Shown: positions 1-8,142 of the stretch, piece by piece
How the letters are laid out: the number at the start of each line of letters is the position of its first letter
Position numbering within the stretch: position 1 is the first letter of the stretch
Source of the DNA: Gammaproteobacteria bacterium
GTDB lineage: Bacteria > Pseudomonadota > Gammaproteobacteria > Nitrosococcales > Methylophagaceae
Reading direction: 5' to 3'
DNA length: 44,651 bases
NCBI GenBank assembly: GCA_028598975.1
Contig: JAQRMU010000050.1
Location: 1-44,651, forward strand
Notes under the pieces: model-generated
What the model was told of the DNA's origin: nothing
The model's database searches: none
What the model saw: the letters and a program-made list of their open reading frames with translations, nothing else
Made by a program: the position numbers and the translations under genes

Positions 1-303
1 TACAAAACCAGATCCTAGAGAATGAGCTTCATAAGGTTGTGGAGGCTGTCCTCCTGGCTGTTTAAAGAAATGTTTGAACAGCTCATCAAAAGGTGTACCT
101 TCCGGCATCTGTAAGCCATTGGGTAATTCTGACATTGCATGCTTATTTTTTTTCTTAATTGTCGTACTAATATTGACAACTGCTGCACCATGTTCAGCCA
201 CGAGTTCCGTAAACTCAGGTAAGGCTGTTGCATGTGTATTTACACTCAGTAAACACCAGAAAAATAGAAGGCTTAAACCTGTCCATACTTTATTATTTTT
301 CAT
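1..303 (-). CDS. DegP/MucD-type periplasmic serine endoprotease, N-terminal part (runs off the window)
   Basis: Reading the minus strand from the ATG at 301-303 gives 101 codons, open to the window edge. The protein starts with a signal peptide (MKNNK, then a hydrophobic stretch ending near THATA). A trypsin-like protease N-terminus follows: an LVAEHGAAVVNIST-like segment, a Pro/Gly-rich linker, and GSGFV at the cut, just where HtrA proteases begin their catalytic barrel. The catalytic triad lies outside the window. It follows rseC by 2 bases at the end of the sigma-E operon, the usual place of mucD/degP, and would degrade misfolded periplasmic proteins. DegP, DegQ and MucD cannot be told apart from this fragment. 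Confidence 0.85.
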   Translation of the reverse strand, partial: MKNNKVWTGLSLLFFWCLLSVNTHATALPEFTELVAEHGAAVVNISTTIKKKNKHAMSELPNGLQMPEGTPFDELFKHFFKQPGGQPPQPYEAHSLGSGFV

Positions 304-305
304 TT

Positions 306-725
306 CTAATCCTCAATTATTCTAGCTTGGAAACCATTTTTCTTATTTTTCAAACGTGTTCGCACTAAATAAAATCCTAATAACAAACCACTTATTCCGG
401 CAATGATTTCTACTACTTCATTCAACTGTAATAACTGTGCAAATGCAGAAAATGCAAAAAGTAAAAATAATGGCAGCATATACATTAATAATGCGCCATG
501 TAATAAAGCTTCTTCAGGAATGGCTACGTTAACTGTTTGACCTAAATTGACATCACCTGTCCGCTTAACCGCAATCTGCGAAAATCGTTTACCTACATGA
601 TTTTCTAACAGTCCTGTCCCACAGCCTTGTTTTAACTTACAAGCACTACATGTTGACTGTCGTTCGGCTTCAAGCCACACCGTTGAGTCATCACACTTAA
701 TCACTTTTGCTTGCTGCTTAATCAC
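306..725 (-). CDS. rseC: RseC/MucC, positive regulator of sigma-E activity
   Basis: This 139-residue inner-membrane protein has a cytoplasmic N-terminal part with a cysteine cluster (C26, C29, C35 in a CSACKLKQGCG context). Two transmembrane helices follow at about 75-97 and 105-122. This is the RseC/MucC architecture; family members modulate sigma-E, and some are linked to SoxR reduction. The start is a GTG (723-725) placed 2 bases after the rseB stop, with only a weak upstream purine stretch, so translation is probably coupled to rseB. It is the fourth gene of the rpoE operon and precedes the DegP-type protease gene. Confidence 0.9.
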   Translation of the reverse strand: MIKQQAKVIKCDDSTVWLEAERQSTCSACKLKQGCGTGLLENHVGKRFSQIAVKRTGDVNLGQTVNVAIPEEALLHGALLMYMLPLFLLFAFSAFAQLLQLNEVVEIIAGISGLLLGFYLVRTRLKNKKNGFQARIIED

Positions 726-727
726 GA

Positions 728-1708
728 CTATTTCGCACCACTGTAACGAATTGAATTACCTACTTTTTCAACGGTACGAGCGGGTACTTCACCGACAACC
801 GTTACGAAATGAGCATTAATAATAGTACCGAAGGCATTAACAGCGCCCATATTAGAACCACCATGCAAATGGCTATGCCGTGCTCTAATTTTTTCCATGA
901 ATATTGATATGGAACTCAGACCATCACTGTAAACTTGCTGTTCAATTAAGGCACCATTTCGTGCTTTAAATCGGTTTTGCTGCATGACGAGATCGAACCC
1001 TTGCGGTAGCCAAACAATATCCCACGCGGCCCCTTCTTTTTTAACCATTTTAACGGTTGCGATGTCATGTTCTTTTCGGTTCCATGACATTTCATTTCCC
1101 TGCATTTGAGGTTTAAGCGAATGTTCAGGAATAGCTTGCCCCATTTCTACGGATGAAAAAGAAAAGGTTTCTAATATATTTCCCTTATCATCAACCAAGT
1201 TAGATTGCAGTAATAAGTCATTCTCTTTATCTACCCATAAACGGTAACCATAACGATAGTGGTCTATAGGAGTCGCCACTAGCTCTTGTGTGTGGTGTGC
1301 TGCAACACGCTCTTGTTGTCCTAGACTAAATTGGTAGTGGTCTGCCGCTAAGCTGAGTCGTCTCAACAAATCAGTCGGAAAACCTCGACCTAATGGTCGG
1401 TGGTTTTCTTGTACGGGCTTTCCTTCTGGATAAATGCACGTCACCATATCATTAGTGCGGATAACTTCTCGCGCAACCCCATTTAATGATATTAATCGCT
1501 CAACTTCACCTTGCTGATCAGCGCGATGAATTATTCGAATCGACTGTAGTTTTTTTCCTGTTTGATAAGAAAAAACGCCATCATAGTTTAACTGCTTAGC
1601 GACTACACCCATTCGTTCTAACATTTGCATTGCTTCAGTGTCTGCATACGTTGTTAAACTAAATAACAATGCGCTAACACTAATGACAGTTTGGAACATT
1701 TTTTTCAT
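728..1708 (-). CDS. rseB: RseB/MucB, periplasmic sigma-E regulator
   Basis: This 326-residue protein has a signal peptide cleaved after about residue 22 (LTTYA). A LolA-like RseB N-terminal domain follows (about 25-205, with MLERM and NYDGVFSYQTG at its start), then the smaller C-terminal MucB/RseB domain (about 215-318). In the family, RseB binds the periplasmic part of RseA, shields it from DegS cleavage and senses mislocalised lipoproteins or LPS. It sits 3 bases after rseA and 2 bases before rseC in the sigma-E operon. Its length is normal and no defect is visible. Confidence 0.94.
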   Translation of the reverse strand: MKKMFQTVISVSALLFSLTTYADTEAMQMLERMGVVAKQLNYDGVFSYQTGKKLQSIRIIHRADQQGEVERLISLNGVAREVIRTNDMVTCIYPEGKPVQENHRPLGRGFPTDLLRRLSLAADHYQFSLGQQERVAAHHTQELVATPIDHYRYGYRLWVDKENDLLLQSNLVDDKGNILETFSFSSVEMGQAIPEHSLKPQMQGNEMSWNRKEHDIATVKMVKKEGAAWDIVWLPQGFDLVMQQNRFKARNGALIEQQVYSDGLSSISIFMEKIRARHSHLHGGSNMGAVNAFGTIINAHFVTVVGEVPARTVEKVGNSIRYSGAK

Positions 1709-1711
1709 TGG

Positions 1712-2278
1712 CTATCGCCCCATGTCATAGGAAACAACCCGTGCATAGGAGAAAACACCCGATGCCCCTGCATATTCATTGTGATCAACCAAATAACTAT
1801 TTAACCTTTCTTCTACTTCTTGTTCTTTTACAGTCCAGCGCTCTCCTGCCTGAGCCACAACCATAGGGGTCGTTTCAATTTCAACAGCTGCAACTTGATG
1901 ACTTGGAATGAGCTGGTTATTCGGTTGATTCATTACCCCAATAACTGCTAAGGCGCCAATAGAAGCCGCCACAGCTAAACTAGCCGCTTGCTTCCAAAAC
2001 GGTTTTGGAAAGGCGATGACTTGAGCTGATGCTTTATTTTTTGTAGCCGACGTGAATTCAGTTTCATTTTGCAATGCTGTTGATATTCGCGTTGTTAAAT
2101 CAATTGTTTGGTCGCCCAAGTTATGACCATGCAAAATATCACTTGCATGTTGATAGCGTTGCAACTGCATTCTTGCTTGCTCATCTACCTGAAGTAATTG
2201 CAGAGCATCGTCTAGCTCTTTACCTTGTAGCTCACCATCTACTAACGCAGACAATAATTCATTTTGATTGACTGTCAT
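1712..2278 (-). CDS. rseA: RseA/MucA, anti-sigma-E factor
   Basis: This 188-residue single-pass membrane protein has an N-terminal anti-sigma domain (residues 1-70, with LLSALVDGELQGKELD typical of RseA_N). A transmembrane helix lies at about 95-117 and a periplasmic tail of about 70 residues follows, where RseB would bind and DegS/RseP proteolysis would start. It directly follows rpoE with a 2-base gap. It would hold sigma-E at the membrane until envelope stress triggers its degradation. Confidence 0.92.
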   Translation of the reverse strand: MTVNQNELLSALVDGELQGKELDDALQLLQVDEQARMQLQRYQHASDILHGHNLGDQTIDLTTRISTALQNETEFTSATKNKASAQVIAFPKPFWKQAASLAVAASIGALAVIGVMNQPNNQLIPSHQVAAVEIETTPMVVAQAGERWTVKEQEVEERLNSYLVDHNEYAGASGVFSYARVVSYDMGR

Positions 2279-2280
2279 TG

Positions 2281-2856
2281 TTATTCCCCTTCACCCATTA
2301 TTTCTTGTATTTGTTTATCTATCGCATCGCGTGCTCGGAAAATTCTCGATCGCACGGTACCTATCGGGCATTCCATTACCTCTGCAATTTCTTCATAACT
2401 CATGCCTTCAAATTCTCGCAACTTAATGGCTGTTGCAGTATCTTCCGGTAAACCTTGAATTGCTTGATGAATTGCCTGTTGAAGCTCATCACTCATTAAA
2501 TTCGTTTCAGGTGTTTCAAATTCTTTCAACTCAGGTGCATCATAAAAGTTGGTTGCATCCATCGCATCAACATCTACTGCAGGTGGTCGTCTTGCTCTTG
2601 ATGTTAAATGGTTCTTCGATGTGTTAATCGCAATTCGATATAACCATGTATAGAATGCACTATCACCACGAAAATTAGGAATGGCGCGATAGGCTTTGAT
2701 AAAGGCTTCTTGTGCCACATCTAATGCTTCCACTGGATCATGCACAAAGCCAGTAATGACATGCACAATTCGTTGCTGATATTTCATAATCAACACATCA
2801 AATGCCTTTTTATCTCCTGCTTGCACACGTTGCACTAGCTCTAAGTCCACATTCAT
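2281..2856 (-). CDS. rpoE: RNA polymerase sigma factor RpoE (sigma-E/AlgU)
   Basis: This 191-residue ECF sigma factor has region 2 in the N-terminal half (KYQQRIVHVITGFV, then AFIKAYRAIPNFRGDSAFYT) and region 4 at the C-terminus (MSYEEIAEVMECPIGTVRSR helix-turn-helix). It matches RpoE/AlgU throughout and directs envelope-stress transcription. It leads the operon rpoE-rseA-rseB-rseC-degP. The ATG is at 2854-2856, with a GGAA ribosome-binding sequence about 8 bases upstream that can pair with an upstream segment (see leader hairpin). A sigma-E-like promoter is visible upstream, consistent with autoregulation. Confidence 0.97.
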   Translation of the reverse strand: MNVDLELVQRVQAGDKKAFDVLIMKYQQRIVHVITGFVHDPVEALDVAQEAFIKAYRAIPNFRGDSAFYTWLYRIAINTSKNHLTSRARRPPAVDVDAMDATNFYDAPELKEFETPETNLMSDELQQAIHQAIQGLPEDTATAIKLREFEGMSYEEIAEVMECPIGTVRSRIFRARDAIDKQIQEIMGEGE

Positions 2857-2863
2857 CCTATAT

Positions 2864-2887
2864 TCCGGCTAAGTCTGACATGCCGGA
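2864..2887 (-). promoter_or_regulatory. rpoE leader hairpin that can occlude the ribosome-binding site
   Basis: On the minus strand TCCGGC (2882-2887) and GCCGGA (2864-2869) are perfect complements separated by 12 bases. The 3' arm contains the GGA of the only Shine-Dalgarno-like sequence before the rpoE ATG. A six-pair GC-rich stem could therefore limit translation. Function is inferred from position only. Confidence 0.35.
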
Positions 2888-2909
2888 GCTTGTCACTAAT
2901 TGATAATTG

Positions 2910-2937
2910 ATTGACCATAATGATTTAACTTTGTTCC
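2910..2937 (-). promoter_or_regulatory. Candidate sigma-E-dependent promoter of rpoE
   Basis: On the minus strand GGAACAA (2931-2937) and TCAAT (2910-2914) are separated by exactly 16 bases. This resembles the sigma-E pattern GGAACTT-N15/16-TCnnA, with two mismatches in the -35 element. Transcription would start near 2903, leaving a leader of about 47 bases. RpoE autoregulation is well established in relatives; this particular site is an inference. Confidence 0.4.
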
Positions 2938-3078
2938 TGAAACCATGCAAAATAGCGTTAAATTTTATTTTACTTTGGTTTACATCCGTAAATATTGAAA
3001 TGACACATTTCCATCACACACGCTTTGCTACCAAGCCATTATGCACGCTAAAAAAATAGGTATGCTAATGATTATAGG

Positions 3079-3084
3079 TATAAT
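3079..3084 (+). promoter_or_regulatory. Consensus -10 box directly upstream of nadB
   Basis: A perfect TATAAT ends 6 bases before the nadB ATG. If used, transcription would start at or next to the ATG and give a leaderless message. No good -35 sequence is seen 17 bases upstream. An upstream TATGCT (3061-3066) is an alternative that would leave a short leader. Confidence 0.3.
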
Positions 3085-3090
3085 AACGTA

Positions 3091-4692
3091 ATGACTTCTT
3101 CATATCACTTTGATGTTTTAATTATTGGTAGCGGCGCGGCAGGTTTGACCCATGCTTTGCACTTAGCTGAACATGCTCAAGTAGCCGTGCTTTCTAAAGA
3201 TAAACTTGAAGAAGGTGCTTCTCTTTATGCACAAGGTGGAATCTCGGTTGTATTAGATCAAGCTGATTCTTTACACTCCCATATTGATGATACGCTTCGT
3301 GCTGGCGCTGGCTTATGTAATGAAGAAGCAGTTCGATTCACTGTTGAACAAGCACGTGAAAGTATTGAATGGTTAATTGACCAAGGCGTTTCATTTACTA
3401 AAGACGGCATCACATCAGAAACATATCATCTCACTCAAGAAGGTGGCCATAGTCACCGACGCATTATCCACTCTGCGGATGCAACCGGTCGTGAAGTTGA
3501 AACCACTCTCCTAGCCAAGGCGAAATCTCACCCAAATATCCATTTATTTCCCCATCACATTGGTATCGACCTTATCACTCGACGCAAGCAGTTTGGTGAA
3601 GAAGATGATCGCTGCCTAGGTAGTTATGCTTTAGATATTAAATCGGATACGCCCTGCACATTCACGGCACCTATTACGGTTCTAGCAACGGGCGGAGCGG
3701 GTAAAGTGTATCTTTATACCAGCAACCCTGATGTATCAACAGGTGATGGCATTGCTATGGGCTGGCGTGCTGGCTGTAATGTCGCCAATATGGAGTTTAT
3801 CCAATTTCATCCCACATGCTTATACCATCCTAAAGCCAAATCATTTTTAATTAGCGAATCCTTACGTGGCGAAGGTGGCAAACTATTATTAGCTGATGGT
3901 TCTCAGTTTATGGCTGACTTTCACCCTCAAGCTGAATTGGCCCCACGAGATATTGTTGCTCGTGCCATTGACCATGAAATGAAACGACTTGGTGATGACT
4001 GTGTTTACCTTGATATAAGTCATCAATCTAAAGAATTTATTGAAGAACACTTCCCCACCATTCATAAACGTTGCTTAAGTTTTGGCATTGATATGACCAA
4101 AGAACCTATCCCCGTTGTACCTGCAGCACATTACACGTGTGGTGGGTTAATAACTGACTTACATGGTCAAACGGATATCAAAGGCCTTTATGCCATTGGT
4201 GAAACAGCACATACTGGCTTACATGGTGCCAACCGAATGGCAAGTAACTCACTGTTGGAGTGTCTCGTCTTTGCCCGTAGTGCTGCACAGCATATTAAGC
4301 AACAATTAGAGAAAAACTCTATACCCCCTACGGTTCCGACATGGGATGCAAGCCGAGTTCGCCCTGCTAAAGAAGCCATATCAATCAGTCATAACTGGGA
4401 TGAGTTACGCCGTTTTATGTGGGATTATGTCGGTATCGTGCGTTCAAATGAACGACTCTATAAAGCACAACAACGTTTAAATTTATTACAGCAAGAAATC
4501 GATGATTATTACAGCCAACATCGTATTAGCAGTGATTTACTAGAATTACGTAACCTTGCTAATGTCGCTGAACTCATTATCAGCTCAGCATTACAACGAA
4601 AAGAAAGTCGCGGTCTGCACTATACATTAGACTATCCTGAAACAGCACCCGATCAGGATGCAAAAGATACGATTATTTCTGGAAAGTCTTAG
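3091..4692 (+). CDS. nadB: L-aspartate oxidase
   Basis: This 533-residue flavoprotein oxidises L-aspartate to iminoaspartate, the first step of de novo NAD synthesis; NadA (not in this window) uses the product. Visible motifs are the FAD-binding GSGAAGL near residue 13, the NadB signature ASLYAQGGISVV, the active-site segment RRIIHSADATGREVE, SLRGEGG, PAAHYTCGG, and the FAD-binding GLYAIGETAHTGLHGANR. Together these separate it from succinate dehydrogenase and fumarate reductase. It is divergent from rpoE, a common arrangement in gammaproteobacteria. No Shine-Dalgarno is seen before the ATG. Its 3' end overlaps convergent ygfX by 20 bases. Confidence 0.97.
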   Translation: MTSSYHFDVLIIGSGAAGLTHALHLAEHAQVAVLSKDKLEEGASLYAQGGISVVLDQADSLHSHIDDTLRAGAGLCNEEAVRFTVEQARESIEWLIDQGVSFTKDGITSETYHLTQEGGHSHRRIIHSADATGREVETTLLAKAKSHPNIHLFPHHIGIDLITRRKQFGEEDDRCLGSYALDIKSDTPCTFTAPITVLATGGAGKVYLYTSNPDVSTGDGIAMGWRAGCNVANMEFIQFHPTCLYHPKAKSFLISESLRGEGGKLLLADGSQFMADFHPQAELAPRDIVARAIDHEMKRLGDDCVYLDISHQSKEFIEEHFPTIHKRCLSFGIDMTKEPIPVVPAAHYTCGGLITDLHGQTDIKGLYAIGETAHTGLHGANRMASNSLLECLVFARSAAQHIKQQLEKNSIPPTVPTWDASRVRPAKEAISISHNWDELRRFMWDYVGIVRSNERLYKAQQRLNLLQQEIDDYYSQHRISSDLLELRNLANVAELIISSALQRKESRGLHYTLDYPETAPDQDAKDTIISGKS

Positions 4693-5113
4693 CGTCTCGG
4701 CAATAAACGCGCAACTGCCTCAAACGTTCAGCATCAACCGAATCACTCATAATCGTAATCGTATTCTTTTTCCAAATAGTTGGGCTAGCGAAATTCAGCA
4801 TGACACATTGTTGTGTGACGACACTGCTCATCAGCACTAAGTTAGATTGTTGAACACCATTCTGGTTACATAATATCCACTGTTCATTCGAGTCTCTTTC
4901 AATCTTAACAATGGCATTATAGCTACCGATCCACTGATATTTGTGACAATAATAAATCAGACTGAATACCATCATTAAACTGATTACTAATATCCAAATA
5001 GAGATTGCCAGCAGGCTTAATATAGTGATGAACATTATTGTATGAATAGCAATTAGATAAACTAATAGGTAGCGCGACTTAGCAATAGTCATTGAGAATA
5101 CAATCCTTGTCAT
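4673..5113 (-). CDS. ygfX: YgfX (CptA-type) membrane protein
   Basis: This small protein has two hydrophobic helices near the N-terminus, followed by a soluble domain with an LxxxSVVTQQCVMLNF-type core and a C-terminal SDSVDAERLRQLRVYCR segment. That layout and ending match the YgfX family. In E. coli YgfX (CptA) is described as a toxin-like inhibitor of FtsZ/MreB assembly neutralised by SdhE (YgfY/CptB). The gene lies between nadB and ygfZ as in many gammaproteobacteria, but the usual neighbour sdhE is absent. Three starts are possible: 5128, 5113 (a GGAG lies 9 bases upstream) and 5092 (closest to the usual family N-terminus). Divergence from ygfZ leaves under 100 bases for both promoters. 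Confidence 0.72.
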   Translation of the reverse strand: MTRIVFSMTIAKSRYLLVYLIAIHTIMFITILSLLAISIWILVISLMMVFSLIYYCHKYQWIGSYNAIVKIERDSNEQWILCNQNGVQQSNLVLMSSVVTQQCVMLNFASPTIWKKNTITIMSDSVDAERLRQLRVYCRDAKTFQK

Positions 5114-5181
5114 AAATACTCGCTCCATTCCTTGGTGACAGATACAATATACTAATAATTAACTACAATGAAACTGACATT

Positions 5182-6120
5182 ATGACCAATTCTTGGCAAG
5201 ATATTATCGCTCAACAAAATACCTTAACAACAGAGGGGGATTCAAGCTCTGTCGATTGTTTTATACCGTTACCACAGCTTGGGATTTTATCTGTCACTGG
5301 TGAAGATGCTAAAAACTTCTTACAAAACTTACTCACAAATGATGTTCATGCTTTAGCCATCAACCAAAGTCAGCTGAGTGGTTTTTGTAATGCTAAAGGC
5401 CGTTTATTTGCAATATTTCAACTTATCCGCCGAGAAGATGGCTATCAACTCATTCTACCCAAAACAATGTGTACGACACTTATGCAGCGCCTTAGCATGT
5501 ATGTTTTACGCGCTAAAGTGACTATCACTGACAATTCAGACATAACGGCCATCATTGGCTTTAATGCTTCAAATAAAAAGACTATCAGTGAGCTAGATCT
5601 TGCTAATAACGTGCTTGTTCACGGTGGGCAACAAAGTCATTCTTTATACACTTTTCCAACCGAGCAAGCCGAAGAGTTCTTAAACAAACTAGATCAGAAG
5701 CAGTGGAAACTGGGCACTAGCCAAATGTGGGAAAGGCTTGAAATTGAAGCAGGACTTGCCACCATCTATCCAGAAACAAAAGAAAAATTCACACCACAAC
5801 AAGTCAATCTCGATTTAGTGAATGGCGTTAACTTTAATAAAGGCTGTTACCCCGGTCAGGAAGTCGTTGCTAGATTACATTACCTTGGCAAACCAAGCCG
5901 AAGAATGTTTACTGCCCAAATAAATACCGATGAGTCAGCAATGGCAGGTGATGAGATTATGACTGAGGCAGGCGATATTGCAGGTCATATTGTTCGAGCT
6001 CAACTAAAAGATGACAACACACTTCTACTATTACTTAGCTTAAAGCTCTCTGAACAAGGCAATCCGATTTTTATTAAAAAAACATATCCAGTCACCATAG
6101 TCTCAGGTCGGTTTGATTAA
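5182..6120 (+). CDS. ygfZ: YgfZ/GcvT-family folate-binding protein
   Basis: This 312-residue protein has a GcvT-like fold and carries the diagnostic KGCYPGQE motif (residues 220-227, with Cys222). YgfZ proteins bind tetrahydrofolate and help assemble or repair certain iron-sulfur enzymes such as MiaB and succinate dehydrogenase. The N-terminal part (GILSVTGEDAKNFLQNLLTND) and the mid-region (WERLEIEAGLATIYPET) are also typical. It is divergent from ygfX, in the classical nadB/ygfX/ygfZ neighbourhood. Length and motif are intact. Confidence 0.93.
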   Translation: MTNSWQDIIAQQNTLTTEGDSSSVDCFIPLPQLGILSVTGEDAKNFLQNLLTNDVHALAINQSQLSGFCNAKGRLFAIFQLIRREDGYQLILPKTMCTTLMQRLSMYVLRAKVTITDNSDITAIIGFNASNKKTISELDLANNVLVHGGQQSHSLYTFPTEQAEEFLNKLDQKQWKLGTSQMWERLEIEAGLATIYPETKEKFTPQQVNLDLVNGVNFNKGCYPGQEVVARLHYLGKPSRRMFTAQINTDESAMAGDEIMTEAGDIAGHIVRAQLKDDNTLLLLLSLKLSEQGNPIFIKKTYPVTIVSGRFD

Positions 6121-6211
6121 CAAAAAAAGAAGCCACTCCAACAGACAATAATGACAATAGCTAGTACTTTGTAATCATGACTCCAAATTATTTAACCCAG
6201 TGTAATGAATT

Positions 6212-6640
6212 ATGAAACTTAATAACCGCCTAAAATATTGCCATCTACTTTATATTGATGACCAGTCAAGCGTGCGATCTGATATTTACGCATTATTGGC
6301 ACCGAGCTTTAAGTCCATTCACCTTGCTGAAGATGTCACTGCAGCAAGGCGACTGTATCAAGAGCAAGAGATAGATATCATCATTACTGATATTGAAATG
6401 CCTGGTGAAAGTGGCCTTGATTTTGTTGAAGAAGTTAGACACAAAAATCATACTTTACCCATTATTGTACTGACTGCTTTTACAGATACATCCTATTTAT
6501 TGCATGCGGCCAATCTGCAAATTGATGGTTATATAACGAAGCCCCTTACATTTGACAAGTTGGGCAGTGCCTTAGAATCCGCAGTAAAAAAACTATCCCA
6601 TAAATATTCAATCATCAAATTAGCCAACGCAATCAGCTAA
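6212..6640 (+). CDS. Stand-alone response-regulator receiver protein (CheY-like)
   Basis: This 142-residue protein is a single receiver domain. It has the acidic pair D16/D17, phosphoacceptor D60 (IIITDIEMPG), switch T88 (VLTAF) and K110 (YITKPL). About 20 extra residues follow the last receiver helix and no output domain is present, so it probably acts through protein contacts or phosphotransfer. It faces the pilR-pilS two-component genes, which makes a link to type IV pili possible, but its kinase is unknown. The ribosome-binding site is weak. Its last 21 bases overlap the small truncated ORF on the other strand. Confidence 0.85.
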   Translation: MKLNNRLKYCHLLYIDDQSSVRSDIYALLAPSFKSIHLAEDVTAARRLYQEQEIDIIITDIEMPGESGLDFVEEVRHKNHTLPIIVLTAFTDTSYLLHAANLQIDGYITKPLTFDKLGSALESAVKKLSHKYSIIKLANAIS

Positions 6641-6712
6641 ATTCATCATACGCACAGTTTCACGTACTTGGCTCCAGTCTAAATCTGGGTGTTGTGCAGT
6701 TGATGTTGTCAT
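6620..6712 (-). pseudogene. Short ORF, probable 3'-truncated remnant of a longer gene
   Basis: An ATG at 6710-6712, 11 bases after the pilR stop and behind a TTGGA ribosome-binding sequence, opens a 30-codon ORF. The N-terminus contains PDLDWSQVRETVRMMNLA, an amphipathic, protein-like run. It then changes to DCVG and stops inside the 3' end of the receiver gene. The run recalls the N-terminus of a conserved small-protein family in marine gammaproteobacteria, from memory and unverified. The abrupt end suggests that a rearrangement brought in the receiver gene and removed the rest. Confidence 0.4.
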
Positions 6713-6723
6713 ATATAATCCAA

Positions 6724-8142
6724 TTATTCTAAATTTAGTTTTTTAAGTTTATAACGTAAAGCTCGAAAGGTAATACCCAAGTTCTTAGCGGCAGCCGTTT
6801 TATTCCAACGTGTTGCTTCTAATGCTTGTGTAATTAGTTGACGTTCCTGCTCTTCAAGCTTCGTTTCTAGGTCTACAATCGTATTCGAACCTGTTTCAGG
6901 GACAGGCATTGATGCGGTAAGCTCATTATCTAAAACCGGTGGAGCTTCCACGCTTTGCTCTGCTTGCATAGAATGAGATAGCTGTTCAGGTAACATTAAA
7001 TCATCTGCAGAAATAGTGGTCGTATCAGCCCATGTTAGCGCGCGTTCAATAATATTTTCTAGCTCACGCACATTACCAGGGAAGTGATAAGCCCGAAGAG
7101 CCTCAAGCGCTCCTTTACTGAACGTAAACACAGCTTCATTTTGACCATTTTTGGCTGTTAATTTGGTTAGTATATTGCCTGCTAACAGGGATACATCCGC
7201 TTGCCTTTCTCGTAAAGGAGGTACGTTGAGTTCAATAACATGAAGACGATAAAAAAGGTCTTCTCGGAAACGGCCCTGCTTTACACATTCAGCAAGATTT
7301 TTATGTGTGGCTGATAAGATTCTTACATCAATATTTAACTCTTCATTGCCACCTACAGGCCGTATTGCTTTCTCTTGAATCGCACGTAATAACTTAACCT
7401 GCATCATTAAGGGTAAATCAGCCACTTCGTCGAGGAATAGAGTTCCGCCCTGAGCGGCTTCAAACAGCCCTACTTTATCCGCAATCGCTCCCGTGAAAGC
7501 ACCTTTTTTATAACCAAAGAACTCGCTTTCTACTAATTCACTTGGAATGGCACCGCAGTTAATGGGGACAAATTCGCCATCTGAACGTGCTCCAAGATTA
7601 TGAATTAAGCGTGCGACCAACTCTTTACCTGTACCAGACTCCCCACTGATATAAACAGGTGCTTGGCTACGGGCTAGTTTGGTGATTTTCCCCCGTAATG
7701 CTTTAATAGTGTCTGTTTCACCTAATAGTTGATCTCGAGTACGGCGCTCTTTTCTACGAGGTTGTTCCTCAGAAGAAGGGGATAGTTTGAGTGCTGTTGC
7801 AACTAAGTCTCTTAACACTCTAATTTTCAAGGGCTTAGATACAAAATCAAATGCACCTAGTTTTAAGGCTTGAACTGCTAAATCCATATTGCCATGAGCA
7901 GTAATAACCGCCACAGGAAGTTCGGGGTATTCTTGTTGCAATATTTTCACGAAATCCAATCCATTTCCATCTGGTAGCCGCATATCAGTTAGGCATAGAT
8001 CAAAGTGGTGTTGATTCAGAGCTTGCTTCGCTTGTTCAAGATTCTCGGCAGTAACACAATCAATTGACATACCAGACAAGGTCATTGTCAGGAGTTCAAG
8101 AATGTCAGGCTCATCATCGATAATTAAAGCGTGTGAATTCAT
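6724..8142 (-). CDS. pilR: Sigma-54-dependent response regulator PilR
   Basis: This 472-residue NtrC-class activator has a receiver domain at 1-120 (D9/D10, phosphoacceptor D53, T81, K103). A sigma-54 interaction AAA+ domain follows with GESGTGKE (Walker A), GAFTGA (the sigma-54 contact loop) and GGTLFLDEVADLP (Walker B). A Fis-type helix-turn-helix lies at the end (RWNKTAAAKNLGITFRALRY). The C-terminal sequence is characteristic of PilR, which activates pilin (pilA) transcription for type IV pili. The ATG overlaps the pilS stop by four bases (ATGA), so the two are translationally coupled. Confidence 0.92.
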   Translation of the reverse strand: MNSHALIIDDEPDILELLTMTLSGMSIDCVTAENLEQAKQALNQHHFDLCLTDMRLPDGNGLDFVKILQQEYPELPVAVITAHGNMDLAVQALKLGAFDFVSKPLKIRVLRDLVATALKLSPSSEEQPRRKERRTRDQLLGETDTIKALRGKITKLARSQAPVYISGESGTGKELVARLIHNLGARSDGEFVPINCGAIPSELVESEFFGYKKGAFTGAIADKVGLFEAAQGGTLFLDEVADLPLMMQVKLLRAIQEKAIRPVGGNEELNIDVRILSATHKNLAECVKQGRFREDLFYRLHVIELNVPPLRERQADVSLLAGNILTKLTAKNGQNEAVFTFSKGALEALRAYHFPGNVRELENIIERALTWADTTTISADDLMLPEQLSHSMQAEQSVEAPPVLDNELTASMPVPETGSNTIVDLETKLEEQERQLITQALEATRWNKTAAAKNLGITFRALRYKLKKLNLE

